Positions 1 through 10,946 of a DNA stretch of 64,000 nucleotides are shown here, in pieces; the stretch's first letter is position 1; every line of letters starts with the position of its first letter. The notes under the pieces are model-generated. The model was not told the DNA's origin, did not search any database, and saw nothing but the letters and a program-made list of their open reading frames with translations. Made by a program: the position numbers and the translations under genes. The stretch is from assembly GCA_947579605.1 (NCBI GenBank), contig OX388312.1, positions 28,109,313-28,173,312 of the forward strand, read 5' to 3'. The DNA comes from Athripsodes cinereus. Lineage: Eukaryota; Arthropoda; Insecta; Trichoptera; Leptoceridae.

Positions 1-271
1 CCTTGAACACCTCCACACTCTCCAAAGTTCGCAAATCATAGGGAATTTTGTTCCACAGCAACGGATCACCCACGCAGAAGGCACGGTCAACATAGTTAGC
101 CAGACCCCCTCTACGTGGCACCACAAGTCTATTGACAGAGTCTGTGTTAGTGGACCTTAGTGGTTTTTGTCTCTCTGTTGCCTCCTCAGAAATACAGACT
201 CCGAGATGAACAGTGTGCCATGCAATGAAGTGTCTTGAACACAGTCAATATGATTTTGAACTCTACTCTTT
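1..271 (-). mobile_element. CR1-like LINE, C-terminal end of reverse-transcriptase ORF (partial, cut by window edge)
   Basis: Read on the minus strand, about 180-270 encodes a segment beginning VEFKIILTVFKTLHCMAH, which matches the 'IEFKILLLVYKALHG' signature of the C-terminal part of CR1-type reverse transcriptases. Positions 1-130 encode NYVDRAFCVGDPLLWNKIPY, the usual 'RAF..G..LWN.LP..LR' tail motif of these ORFs. A stop codon interrupts the stretch between the two, so the copy is dead. The element runs off the left edge, so its 3' end is not visible. Assignment to CR1 rather than another Jockey-like clade is inference. Confidence 0.6.
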
Positions 272-1420
272 CTTTGACTTTTAAGTGTTATTTCCCCCTG
301 GTCTTCTCGATGCTAACGGTCACTTCAGAGTAGATATTTCTGTCTTGGGTATATCGAAAAAGCTCAAGTTTTTGCAAAAGCCCAACCAAACAAAAAGCAA
401 AAGCTCATTCACGTATAAAATTATTTCAAAATGTCCGTTCTCTTCCGATCTTCACTTCATCCCTCTGGAGCACCGGCAGAAACGATCTTCTTCCCTTAAG
501 AAAACTTATGTGTCAAATGCGTCACTTAAAAGACAGGTATTCATAGGAACACACCTCTGTGATAAATTATTGAATTTTTATTATTCTCCAGTCGCTCTAT
601 TATTATTGGACAATATTAAAGTGTCGTTTACGTGCCAAAGCACCTCAAGGACACTGTACAATTCATAAATTAGGTCCAAATTTCACTTGCACATTAATCA
701 CACACTGCGCTCCTCTCAAGTGATTGGTAACATAATAATGGAAGCGTCTTCGACCTAAAACCAGTTGATTTAGGATTCGAATTCCGCTGTCTATCATCAC
801 AACATATTCCCACTCCAATTTCACACTAGAAATATCTAAGCACAATATTGTTTGCAGTGAAGGTGGTCAGGAGGTATATTTAGGTTTATTACAAATCCAA
901 ATTCATCTTCAAAAAGTCATTCTATCTCTAGATAAAACTATGACTTGTAAATTTATTTATTTTATTCGCCAATCCACCCTTTACATTTTTATTGATCATA
1001 CACAAAGTATCTTCTGATATTATGTTCATCAAGTATAATATTACATTACACAGAAGATCTTCCATGCCTCTTCAATCGATGTGAGCCCTAATAATTCATA
1101 ACATACCCACCTATTCGCTATTATGACATTGTGATCTTATCGATGATAATGCGGGGGTGACTTCATCCCTAAACTACACTACCTACCTATAGAAGGTATC
1201 TACTATTATATTATTATTATTTCCTCCTTCCTCTTCATCTATTATTAAGGGTCGGATATGTTCAACCAAAATAGATCGAAATCTGCTTAACTATTATGTA
1301 CTAAACCTACCAAAGCATTGTATTCTATTTTATGGTTTTTTAATAGGAGCAGATAGTTAATAAATAGCTGTAGGTATATTTAAAAATAAATATGATGTAT
1401 CTATTATTAATTGAAAGTTT
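272..1420. other. Unassigned AT-rich stretch
   Basis: I see no gene, repeat end or RNA here. A 127-codon open frame on the plus strand (285-668) has no recognisable motif and a composition like its surroundings, so I do not call it. Confidence 0.4.
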
Positions 1421-1535
1421 TACTACTACTATGTATACTATCATGGCATATCTATACAACTGGGGTAACCAGATGACCAGCTGCATGTAATGAACATGCA
1501 AGCTGTCCACTCCGTGCCAACAAAAATTTGAATAC
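1421..1535 (-). repeat. Family C SINE-like repeat, 3' part
   Basis: Diverged copy in reverse orientation: a CTA-type tail, then CATGGCATATC, a 'ctggggtaaccag' block, 'agctgcatgtaa' and 'gtgccaaca', in the order seen in intact family C copies such as 32566-32816. The 5' half is missing. Confidence 0.6.
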
Positions 1536-1645
1536 CTATATTTTGATAGCACAGGGGAGATGTTGAATATGATTTTATACGAAGGCATCCACTTGGCACT
1601 CAATTTGTGGGAAATGTCTACAGTGGCAGATCCAGAATATTAAAG

Positions 1646-1827
1646 TTTTTTTTTTTTTTTAAAAGATATATCTGGGTTTTGTTATAAACCCAAATACAAC
1701 CTTATACACCTTTCACAGTAAGCTAAAAGCTTGTGTCGTGAAAGGGGAGTTTGCCGGTACCTGGGATCGAACCACGGACCCCCTGTTCACGAGGCCGAGG
1801 GTCTACCTCCAGGCTACCGACGAACTC
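1646..1827 (-). mobile_element. Family A tRNA-derived SINE
   Basis: On the minus strand it starts GAGTTCGTCGGTAGCCTGG, carries a box A-like GGTAGCCTGGAGGTAGA and a box B-like GGTTCGATCCC at tRNA-like spacing, continues into a conserved ~100-nt body and ends in an A-run (T-run on plus, 1646-1660). Copies recur at 5366, 9512, 22222, 22452, 40652, 43071 and 56552. Internal boxes imply RNA polymerase III transcription; mobilisation by a LINE is inferred. Confidence 0.8.
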
Positions 1828-1875
1828 AAAAGTTCTTGTTATATTATTTATATATTGGAATTCTTTCCAATATAT

Positions 1876-2062
1876 AGTGAGTTACAATCTATGGAGGCTT
1901 TATATTGGCAAGCATCGCCGGTTGCCACAAATCCAATGGATTGGTCTGCAACGCGTTAGGATTTTCTTCACCATACCTCCCTATTTTCTGCTAGTTTCTT
2001 TAATTCTACGTATGTGTCACAGTTCATGACCTTCTTCACTTGATCCATATTATAGGTGTTTC
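1876..2062 (-). mobile_element. RTE-like LINE 3' end (family 'GRPRDVYMDQLK'), diverged
   Basis: Begins with the GTGAGTTACAATC end shared with the copies at 18721, 41933 and 52923 and contains the block encoding the ORF C-terminus (LAENR.EW..K). An internal duplication of the 'caatcNatgga' segment and many substitutions show it is old and non-coding. Confidence 0.55.
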
Positions 2063-2267
2063 TTGGTTGTACTAGTCGTATTATGAAGTACCTACCACCA
2101 GGATAGTTTTACTGACAATTTTTAATACAATTTCAAGTAGGTATATTTTATACTTTAATACACACCCCACATCCACTCCTATTCACCTGACATAAGTTTT
2201 ATTATATTGGCACGCATCATTCCTATTCCCAAACTATATAACATTATCTAACCGGTATTATATAAAT

Positions 2268-3100
2268 GATCATCAAATAATCTTTTTGATCCTAGTCACC
2301 GACCATCAGAAAAATAAAACGATAATCAAAAAAGTAAAATTAACACCAAAAGAATACCACCAAATATTTCATATTCCGATCATCAAAGTATTTCGGTATA
2401 ACCACCAAAAAATACATTTGACCATAAAATAAATAGATTGACTGCCAAAATAGTAGATTGATCGCCAAATCTTCTCATTATTAGTTGTAATAATAATAAC
2501 AAAAATCGTTCATAATATTTAAGTAAATTCATTAAAAAATCTCTTTCTTCACTATCGTGATTTTTTAAGAATGCTTAAAATGACATGACCCTTTTTATTA
2601 ATTCACAATCCACGACTACAATAATAATATTTGAATATTTTAGTAAAATTATTTCTTGGAAAAAAAACTTTTTTCTTTCGGCCCCACCCGTTGTCGAGTA
2701 TTTTTTCCCATAAAAAAGTAATATGTACGAGTTTTTATTTTTGCCGGCAAAGATAAAATCTAGTTCGAATATAAATTGGCCACGTACCCGATGTTGAGTA
2801 TTTTTTTCCATAGAAAAAGTTATTATGTTCAAAACTGTAGGAAATTAATATTGAAATCAGATTTTATTTTTGCCGGCAAATGTTTTATTGTTTTGGAATT
2901 AATTTAGAAATATTTGAGGATCACGATTTGATGATCAATCTACTATTTTGGCGATCATATTGAATTATTTGGTGACAATATTATATTTTTTAGGGTTCAA
3001 TTTAAAAATATTCGAGGATCACGATTTGATGATCAATCTACTATTTTGGCGATCATATTGAATTATTTGGTGACGATTTTGGTATATTTTTGATGATCAC
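2268..3100. mobile_element. Non-autonomous foldback/MITE-like element with internal tandem duplication
   Basis: The left end GATCATCAAATA...GTCACC is mirrored by the right end (reverse complement GATCATCAAAAATA...GTCACC). Inside, a ~98-bp unit with 'gaggatcacgatttgatg' is tandemly duplicated (about 2900-2997 and 2998-3090). The centre has repeated modules built from CACCCGTTGTCGAGTA, a CCATAGAAAAAG-like run and TTTTGCCGGCAAA, which recur in the foldback at 11375-11723. No transposase is visible and the class is unknown. Confidence 0.5.
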
Positions 3101-3108
3101 TTAACATT

Positions 3109-3258
3109 ATACCCAGAACAAATAAAGTTCGAGATGGTTTCTTGTACTCTGCTGTTATGATTTATAACAGTTTGCCTGACCAATTGAAGAAATGTAAAAA
3201 TCCTAAGGAGTTTGGAAAGAGGATTCAAGAGTTAGTAATGACTTCTCAATGTTTGTAA
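3109..3258 (+). mobile_element. CR1/Jockey-like LINE, ORF2 C-terminus
   Basis: The frame from 3121 encodes FLYSAVMIYNSLPDQLK and continues with KNPKEFGKRIQEL to a stop at 3256-3258. This is the 'A..IWN.LP..IK...S...FK..LK' signature closing many non-LTR reverse-transcriptase ORFs. It abuts the right end of the foldback at 3100, which may have inserted into it. Confidence 0.6.
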
Positions 3259-3463
3259 TAGTGTTTTGTGTTTTTTGTTTTCTATGGTGTTGCTGTTCTG
3301 TGATTTTTTGCTCTGGTGTCTTATATTTTACTACAATGTCAAATAATTTAAATTTATGAATTGTTTTACCAGATTTGTAATACTGCACGCCTCTGACACC
3401 AGCAAACTTGGTTGCTGTTTTGAGGTATTGTAATTGAGCCTTATATAACTACAACCTATAGAG

Positions 3464-4123
3464 TGGTGGTTTCCAACATTTGTATCACCGCGGACCGTTC
3501 AACGTTTGATTATTTTAACGCAGTCCGCTGAGGGCGACACGTTGAATGTTAAAGACGAAAAAAAAATTCAGGATCTTTTATTAGGTCTCAGATTCAATTT
3601 TTTCCCCTTGCTCTCTAAATTTCTAATGGTATAAGAATTTGAAATCAGAATCTCGGATTATTCATATGTGAGGACCTTCTTTTTTAAGTTTCAGGTTCTT
3701 ACTGATATTGATATTATGTTTTATTTTGAAAAGTGTGCTACATGGCAGTATGTTTGCTTGGTATATAAATAATAATTAATTAAAAAAAATGGCATAGGAA
3801 TTTTCGAAAACACTACTATCACTACTGCTACACCATCACGGCATATGCCACAAGTGGGGTAGCCAGCGGAACAGCTGCATGCAATAAACATACAGAAGTC
3901 TTCTCTGTGCCGATTAAAAATTAAGACATTCAGGACGGGTGGCAAACCCCATCGATTTATAATTTATAACTCATCTTAGATTTGATAATTTCTCTTACGC
4001 TCTAAATTTCTACCCCCTGTAACCCGATTTTCGAAATAATATAGGAATTGACATATTTCCTAATCTCCTGGATTTTGTTAAGGAATATTTCGTCAAAAAA
4101 GTACTGTAGGTTGTAGACCACTG
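3464..4123. mobile_element. hAT-type non-autonomous element with 8-bp target duplication
   Basis: The left end TGGTGGTTTCCAAC and the right end (reverse complement CAGTGGTCTACAACC) fit the common hAT end CAGTGGTTCNCAACC. Eight bases, CTATAGAG, flank it on both sides (3456-3463 and 4124-4131), the duplication size of hAT transposases. It is 660 bp, has no transposase and is interrupted by a family C SINE at 3811-3957. Subterminal GGTCCGCG-type sequence is shared with 58768-59496. Confidence 0.75.
3811..3957 (-). repeat. Family C SINE-like repeat nested in a hAT MITE
   Basis: Reverse copy: TAG-type tail (3811-3830), then CACGGCATATGCCACAAGTG, 'ggggtagccagcgg', 'gacattcaggacgggtggca'. It lies inside the hAT element, so it is younger than that element. 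Confidence 0.75.
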
Positions 4124-4131
4124 CTATAGAG

Positions 4132-5118
4132 CATTTAGTGTTCCTCTGGGGATTTTAAAACTAACATATCCTTTACTTCGAGGGTGTTCCGCTACGATGG
4201 CTCGTGCGACACAACACTACTATATTCGGTCACTAAACATAAATGTAGGGGGTAGAGTTAATTTAGTTTGCAGGGGATGCAAAACAGCCTGAAACTGGTT
4301 TTAATATTTTTTTCCTGTTAAAACTAGTTATAAATAAATAAATTCTTCACATAGCCCTGGAATTGAATAAATCTTTCACTCTTTCTACAACTTTTCATGT
4401 GTCCCGGCAGATATTTTAGACGCTTAACTATAGGTAAGTCTTATTTTTTTAATTCAACGATTAGGTTTTGCCATCTATTTTGAATGTTTTAACAATATGT
4501 TTAAGTTACCGAGAGCGCGATGGTGTATTTATTGTGCAACATTAATTATATTTGTGTATTTTTAAAGATTTTTGATTTGTCAATCTCATATTTTGTAGTG
4601 CATTCAATAAAGGGCTCTCTGCGTGGCTATTTTACGCAGAGATTTTTTTTAATCCTTTCTGAAAATACTAATTATTGGTATAAATTATAGATTGTTACTA
4701 TAGAAACGGGTTAACAAATTTTCCGCCAAATACTTATTTTCGTTTCCAACGGTTTCATATTCCCTAATGTTAGTAAATAGCTCTCTCATTAGAAGGTGGC
4801 TAATGGTGACTGGGGACATCCCATCGGGATACCATCGTGAAGTTAGGTACTTTTGCAAACTTCTTATACTTTGACTCGTACATCTTTTACAACTATTATT
4901 TACAATGTATTGAGTTTAAGTTTTTGATGAATATTTATATAGGTACAAGTTGGATATTTTAGTTTATAAAATATATCATTTTCTCTCCCATGTGTTCTGA
5001 AAATACATTGTTCATTTCGTCTAGAAAGTTTTTCGGTTGAAATTTGAAATGAAAAACATTTTTTACTTAGCAGATAAAGGATTTAGTTTTTTTTTATAAA
5101 AGCTTTAAGTTTCTTATT
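4132..5118. other. Unassigned stretch with one perfect hairpin
   Basis: No coding region is recognised. A 9-bp perfect stem (TCTCTGCGT 4616-4624, ACGCAGAGA 4634-4642) is followed at once by a T-run. It looks like a terminator-type hairpin, but nothing suggests a transcript ending here. Confidence 0.35.
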
Positions 5119-5190
5119 CATTCATTCATAGTTCATACCATCACGGCAGCTTCTACAAATAACGTAGATCGTCTTCTTTGTACCATTTAA
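5119..5190 (-). repeat. Family C fragment (3' end)
   Basis: A CATACCATCACGGCA end followed by diverged 'acgtagatcgtcttctttgtacc', matching the 3' third of family C in reverse. Confidence 0.45.
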
Positions 5191-5365
5191 AGTTTATTTT
5201 TTCCTACTTTTTATTAATAAGTCCAAGAAAAGTTTAATATTTTCTCATTTATTAATGTGTATTGTGTATCACCTCCTAAATTTAATTGAAATTAATATCT
5301 ACTGAATCGACAGCTTCATAAATTGTATTGATTATTCTGTTTTACTCTCACTGCTTCTACTCGTA

Positions 5366-5535
5366 TTAGTTCTAAGAGTCTCGGCCTCATGAAAAAGGGG
5401 TCCGGGGTTCGATCCCAGGTGCTGGCAAACTCCCCTTTCACGACACAAGCTTTAAGTAGCTTACTGTGAAAGGTGTACAAGGTTGTATTTGGGTTTATAA
5501 CAAAACCCAGATATATCTTTTAAAAAAAAAAAAAA
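5366..5535 (+). mobile_element. Family A tRNA-derived SINE, 5' end degraded
   Basis: Starts within the tRNA-like head (GAGTCTCGGCCTCATG), has an intact box B-like GGTTCGATCCC, the conserved body and a 13-nt A-tail to 5535. Box A is lost or too diverged to see. Confidence 0.75.
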
Positions 5536-6403
5536 TATCCAAACATGTGCTGAAATCGACCGTTTCTAAGAATTTCTGTCTTGTTCATGCCAAGTGTTCT
5601 GCGATGTGAACGAAGACATCGCCCAACATCACCTACCCACAAAACTTAGCAGGTGAAAGTAATATCAAAGCGACAGAATGCAAGTTTGATGAAAATTTTA
5701 AATGAGTTGTGCTTATGTGCACTTGCGTGATACAATCAAAGACATTAACATTCAGAAGCAAACTGAAGACTTCGTTTTTCCAATAGAGCTTCCAGCGCCT
5801 TTGTGATCGATACTCTATTAAATAGCGCCGATGAAATCATCATAATATTCAAACTTATCAAATTACACAAACTCATCGACATTATTATCGAAGAATGTTT
5901 GTATTTTTTTTTATTATTTTTTTGGTCTTTTGTTATCTAAATTGCATCATTGTACTGTTTTTAGATTGTTTCCTTTATCTAGTGATAAAACATCATTGAT
6001 TATTTAAATTATAATTAACATTTTTCTATTTTATTATTGACATTTTAATCTATTATAGACTAATTCTTACGACATTTCAACTATTGACTACATTTCTTAT
6101 GACATTTAAAATATTTGTACCATTTCTCATAGATTTTTTTTCATTCTTCTATCTACTTGACATCTCCAAACTTAATTTTAATTTTAATTCTTGACATATT
6201 GCTAAACATTTCATTGACATTCTATACTATTTTATGATTTGACTAAAATTATTGATATTTTGTATTGATTCCCATCTGTGTTTTTGTTATTCGACAGTTT
6301 TTTGTTCGTATCTTGCTCCAGCAGTGTTTGTTGATGAGAAATTTGATATGTATGTTTTTTTGTATATTTTTAAACATGTAAAAGGCTCACGCCGTGGATT
6401 TGT
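5536..6403. other. Unassigned, possibly old LINE 3' sequence
   Basis: There are no open frames of note. The stretch runs into a TAAA-type tail at 6404-6436 preceded by 'aggctcacgccgtggatttg', so it may be the decayed 3' part of a LINE. I cannot identify the family. Confidence 0.3.
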
Positions 6404-6436
6404 AAATAAATAAATAAATAAAATAAATAAATAAAT
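6404..6436. repeat. (TAAA)n-type simple repeat
   Basis: Tandem AAAT units with one phase shift. Similar AATAAATAAA tails end LINE-like sequences at 8690, 9815 and 31945. Confidence 0.8.
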
Positions 6437-7060
6437 TATTTAGTCTATCTGAATACTGTATTATACAAAAGTCATTTGACTATGTAGTTTGTATTGTGTT
6501 AGTGTATGGCTAATGTCATTACACATTACCTATATATTATTATTATGATACGCAAAGCTGTTAGTTGCTGTTAGTAATAATAACAACAGCAAAACAAATT
6601 ATTTATTACTTGCAAAAGTTTAACGGGCAAAAAGTAAGTTGACATTTTGTGAAATGTGGTGTCCGTCGGAGGGTCACGCTCATGACACAATATGTAGATA
6701 AATATCTTATGTACATATATGTAAGTATGAATAAAATGTATAACATTTATAATACAATTACATGTAAAAAACATGTTTTAATACAACATCTTAACGTTCC
6801 ATAATCTTGATGATAGAGTCTTGGACTTCTGAGAAGAAGATGAATGATTGGAATTTTTTTCTCAAACATTTTAAGATTAGAGTTATTTAATCAAAAAAGA
6901 TTTTAAATAAAACACTGTATTACTTTTACTATGAATAATATTTGACCCAGAGGCCTTTCGGATAGACATCCATCATTTTAGTGAGTTTTTATTAGAAACT
7001 AAATACAAGTTATTACTTTGCAATGGATATATTTTAGTTCTACATATGTATGTATGATGG
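6437..7060. other. Unassigned AT-rich stretch
   Basis: No gene or repeat recognised. Confidence 0.4.
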
Positions 7061-7310
7061 ATAATTTATTCGGCGCCGTTTAATGAAGCGTCCATCTTAT
7101 GGGCGCGGGAAACTATGTTAGAAGAGCGATGTCTTCAACTTGCTCCTGAACGTTGTTATCGGTTGGTTTTTACGGAGGTCCTCAGGGAGTCGGTTCCAGA
7201 TGACGGGTTCTGCGACGCCAAAAGCCCTATCATATGTAGAAGCAGGATTTGTTTGCTCTATTGATTTCGTCCAGATTGTTGGTGGATGTCTTAGCTGACA
7301 TAGACCCAAA
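7061..7310 (-). mobile_element. CR1/Jockey-like LINE C-terminus and 3' UTR
   Basis: A minus-strand open frame (7118-7309) encodes STYDRAFGVAEPVIWNRLPE then FRSKLKTSLF and a stop, the classic C-terminal signature of CR1-like reverse-transcriptase ORFs. Beyond the stop, 'cattaaacggcgcc' matches the same 3' UTR in the copy at 19128-19215. Confidence 0.7.
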
Positions 7311-7671
7311 ATATTCTATCTTTATTAAAATAGATATGAATATGTGTTTTTTCAATATATTTAACCAAACTACAGTTTAGCGATAAAGTTTGCCACTCAT
7401 CCTGATTGTTTTAACTTTAATTGGTACGGAGAGAATAGCTTGTATGCTTTTTTCTTGCAGTTTCATGCAGCAAACCAACTGAATGCAACAAACACGCATG
7501 ATGTCTTCTATGAGTGCCAACCTCGCCATTGAATTAAAATTGTAAAAATTATTATGCATATTTATATTCGTATTTGTTTTTTAATCGGGTTGACTGGAAG
7601 ACGTTGCATCGCAACAAGTCCGCCCTTTGGTCAGATTCTTTGACATTGTTTAGTTTTTTGTATTTTATTTT
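7311..7671. other. Unassigned stretch
   Basis: Part of 7377-7480 (taaagtttgccactcatcctgattg) resembles the middle of family C in plus orientation but is too diverged to bound. Nothing else is seen. Confidence 0.3.
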
Positions 7672-7835
7672 CTACTACTACTACACTATCACAGCATATT
7701 CCACAAGTGGGGTAGCCAGCAGAACAGCTGCATGTAAAAAACATGTAGGCCGTCTTTTCTGTGCCAACAAAAAATTAAGACATTCAGGATGGGTGGCAAA
7801 CCTCATCGCTGAATTTGAGATTTAAAATGTCTAAA
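7672..7835 (-). repeat. Family C SINE-like repeat, 3' two-thirds
   Basis: CTA-type tail, CACAGCATATTCCACAAGTG, 'ggggtagccagcagaacagc', 'aagacattcaggatgggtgg', 'catcgctgaatttgagat'. The 5' head is missing. Confidence 0.8.
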
Positions 7836-9118
7836 ATTAATTTTATTTTCTGATCAATGAAATTTCATTTAATTTATTTTCAATTATCACACCTGATGTT
7901 TTACCAATACCTGACTTTTACAGGACATTAAAAAATTTATATTCTTGACCTGTTCCGTTATAATTACCTATTTTCCAGTCTTAAAATTAGATAGCTGCGT
8001 ATCGCCCCATGTAAGTATTTCAGTTAGATTAGACATAAAATTAATGGATAAAAATAATATATTGAAAAATAATTATTTGGAGGAGAGCAGCGCGGCTGGT
8101 TACACAACTCAAGTTCAACATCATAAATATGAAATTATTTAATATATATTATGTGTACTTTGTTACCTACTCGTACTTAATCTTTATCTATCTTAAAACA
8201 AGAATAAAAATATATAATTACAGTGTTTGTATCTAAGTATTTCAAAATTTCAAACTGCTCGTAATCATATTCGACCGTTAAAGCTCTCTGAATACACTAC
8301 GCTACAACTCATGTAAGTTGGCAGTTATTATTAAATAACTTTGGTCAAATTATTAATTAATTATATTGTTGATGTGTTAAAAAAAATCTATTCCAAATTT
8401 TGCATTCCAATCAAATGTAAGTTCGTTGTCATTTTTTATTAAAAAAGTACTTTGCATATAAAAAAATGTTTTATATTTTCTGAAATTAACAAACATAAAT
8501 TTTATCGAATATTTATCTGATGTATTTTTTGTCGTATGTAATAAAGTATTTCAATTAACCAGGATATTCAAATAACCAACAAATACTCGGGATACCAACT
8601 ATGATCATAATAAATCATAATATCTTATTTAAATGCATTTTTGAATAAAATTGTATGTATTGTGATCAATTTACAGTAAAAAATGAATAAATAAATAAAT
8701 AAAATAAACAAATTTTAGGTAGGTAAATATCGTGTTAAGAATATCTTTTTACAACTCAAAATTTTAAACAATGAAAGAACGAGTTGTTTTTGTTTTAAAA
8801 ATGTAAGAATTCCAAATTCAAATTATAATTCGAACAGCATCAAAGTGTGTAGGTAGGTACTTATTTTACCCAGCAGCGGTACTGGTCTTATGTTGAGATG
8901 ATTTGTTTGTACATTATAATGTAATAGTGGATATTATATATTTGAAAGAAATACTCACTCGGCAGCGTTCGTCCATTTTGACGTAATATTACATTATATA
9001 CTTAATAGTGTAGGCTTCGTTCGCTTTGGCTTACCCGGCATCGCTAAGGTAAAAACATCATATTGACAAATCAACAATATTGCAGATAGTGTATCGTCGA
9101 GTTAGTACCTAAAATACA
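7836..9118. other. Unassigned, with a LINE-like 3' tail
   Basis: Mostly featureless. At about 8616-8706 a block with 'ttgtgatcaatttacagtaa' and an AATAAATAAATAAA tail is shared with 9750-9830 and 31885-31970. It is probably the 3' end of one LINE family. Confidence 0.4.
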
Positions 9119-9176
9119 GGATTCATATCTTAGTTTGGGACCAGCTTGATCTGTGTGAATTGTCTATGCAAAAAAA
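9119..9176 (+). repeat. Family B SINE fragment (3' end)
   Basis: 'gattcatatcttagtttggg', 'tgtgtgaattgtctatg' and an A-rich tail match the 3' end of the family B SINE at 11731-11964 in opposite orientation. Confidence 0.6.
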
Positions 9177-9217
9177 GATTTAAGGTTTAAGGTAATTTGA
9201 AAATATTTATCCTTTTA

Positions 9218-9365
9218 TTCATTCATACCGCCACGGCATTTCCCGTGGGGAAGCCAACGAACTAACTGCATGTAAAAAATAAACAAGTCATCCTCTCCGT
9301 GCCAATGAAAGGTATTAAATTCAGGTTAGGTGTCGTACCTCATCGCTGAATTATGGGTAGGTATA
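9218..9365 (-). repeat. Family C repeat, diverged
   Basis: 'ccacggcatttcccgtgggg', 'aactgcatgtaaa', 'ctccgtgccaatgaaaggta' and 'cctcatcgctgaatt' occur in family C order, reverse orientation. Confidence 0.65.
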
Positions 9366-9494
9366 TGGCTTAAATTTTCAACATTTACTTAAATGTTATA
9401 GTTTTTTATTATTAGCATTTATATGTTTTTAAGCATAAACAATTTCAGGACATTATAAATTAACATAATAACACAATGTTTTATTTTCATCTTG

Positions 9495-9511
9495 ATATAT
9501 ATATATATATA
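9495..9511. repeat. (AT)n microsatellite
   Basis: Perfect TA run directly adjoining the tail of the family A SINE; AT-rich insertion sites are common for SINEs. Confidence 0.7.
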
Positions 9512-9689
9512 TTTTTTTTTTAAGATATATCTGGGTTTTGTTATAAACCCAAATACAACCTTATACACCTTTCACAGTAAGCTACTAAAAGCTTGTGTCG
9601 TGAAAGGGGAGTTTGCCGGCACCTGGTATCGAACCACGGATCCCTTGTTCACGAGACCGAGACTCTACCTCCAGGCTACCGACGAACTC
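9512..9689 (-). mobile_element. Family A tRNA-derived SINE
   Basis: Near full length: head GAGTTCGTCGGTAGCCTGG at 9689, box B-like element with one substitution (GGTTCGATACC), body and A-tail (T-run at 9512). Confidence 0.8.
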
Positions 9690-9970
9690 AAATATATATT
9701 CATTTAATTGAAATAGAAGTGTTGCGTTTTGACACAATATACAAAAGAATATAGGATTGAATGCATTTTTCTATAAAATTATATATATTGTGATCAATGT
9801 AGAGTAAAGAATGAATAAATAAATAAAATATTCAATTTTCATATAAATTTGATAACACTAATATATAAGATATTTAAAACATTTTCAGATTAAGACCTGC
9901 CTAAAATATGAGACCTTGTTGTATAGAGTGTATTATTTTTTCTCTGTCTTGTCAAATTATGATGTCTTTA

Positions 9971-10134
9971 GAGGCCGATCAAGAAACACTTATATGGACC
10001 AACTGAAGAAGGACATGAACTGTGGCACATGGTAGAACTAAAGAGACTAGCTGAAAATAGGGAGGAATGGAAAAGAAAATCCAAACTCGTTGCAGACGAA
10101 TTCAATGGATTCCAACTCGTTATATATAAATCAA
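9971..10134 (+). mobile_element. RTE-like LINE 3' end (family 'GRPRDVYMDQLK')
   Basis: Encodes the decayed C-terminus: 'RNTYMDQLKKDMNCGTW', then frames broken by a stop and shifts, then the 'tcgttgcagacgaattcaatgga' block and a TATATA tail. It is homologous to minus-strand copies at 18721, 41933 and 52923. Confidence 0.65.
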
Positions 10135-10149
10135 TTTAGAAAAAATAAT

Positions 10150-10345
10150 AATGACTGGCCGAGTTGAAGGCAGGAGAGGTCGCGGACGTATACCTATGAG
10201 ATGGTCCGATCAGGTGACGGATGCCACTGGAGCGACGTTTGCGGAGTCACTGCGGCGGGCTGAAGACAGACCAGGGTGGGCCGGACTGCTGCGAGAAGTA
10301 CCGCATGAAGGTCACGATCCTCAGCATTGAGGGACCGATTAAAAA
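10150..10345 (+). mobile_element. RTE-like LINE 3' end (second family, GAA tail)
   Basis: Encodes GRRGRGRIPMRWSDQVTDA and RAEDRPGWAGLLREVP, then GHDPQH and a stop, with a tail of GAAGAAGAAG. The 'RGRP..RW.D.V..A....W...A.DR..W' layout is that of post-RT C-termini in RTE-like and related LINEs of insects. It lies only 15 bp after another LINE's 3' end. Confidence 0.7.
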
Positions 10346-10946
10346 GAAAGAAGAAGAAGAATATATAAAGTACATATAAACGTACGGACGGTCGCAAATA
10401 TTTATAAGATTAGGTATTATATAATAACATTGTTATATTGAAACGGCGATGAAGAGAATATTATACGAACCAGCCGAAAACGAAAGTCGTTAATGTTCCG
10501 TTAATCCGTAGGTTCTTGGTCGTTCTCAGCATCACACAGAATAACAAATGCCACAAAACAAATGCTACCAGAGCGTCGTCGTCGGTCGGCGTGGATGGCT
10601 GGCGTGCTTTGGCTGGTGGTGTTATTGATGAAGACTGGTTGGACGATGTTTTAAACAATACTACAGACTTGTTTTGTTATACTGTAATAATATTACTTTA
10701 TGTATTGAATTTGCACCGTCTCAGTCTCACATTGGCTTTTGTCGGGAGCGTTTTGCGTCCCCGCAACTTTTGTTTATATGGATATCAACAGTAAACTTTA
10801 ACCGTCAATCCGTTTTGAATAAATTTATTTTATAGATTTTATACGTGTTTATTAATGTTTAAAAATTATATTTAATGATCCACATAATTGTTGAAATATA
10901 CTAATTAGTTATATATTTATTCAAACTTTACTGAATTGTATTGATA
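10346..10946. other. Unassigned, locally GC-richer segment
   Basis: 10450-10760 is less AT-rich than its surroundings and carries overlapping open frames on both strands (92 codons plus, 65 codons minus). Neither shows a motif I recognise. It could be an old element end or a host exon remnant. Confidence 0.3.

Noticed and set aside
285..668. 127-codon plus-strand open frame
   Set aside because: No motif, Ser/Lys/Leu-rich as expected of this composition, no transcript signals.
1738..1959. Open frames inside family A SINEs (here and at 9492, 22325, 40616, 42958)
   Set aside because: All run through the tRNA-like head and body of the SINE and repeat the same peptide, so they are shadows of the repeat.
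4616..4650. Hairpin plus T-run resembling a Rho-independent terminator
   Set aside because: The DNA is eukaryotic and no gene ends here; a chance hairpin in AT-rich sequence or an element remnant is more likely.
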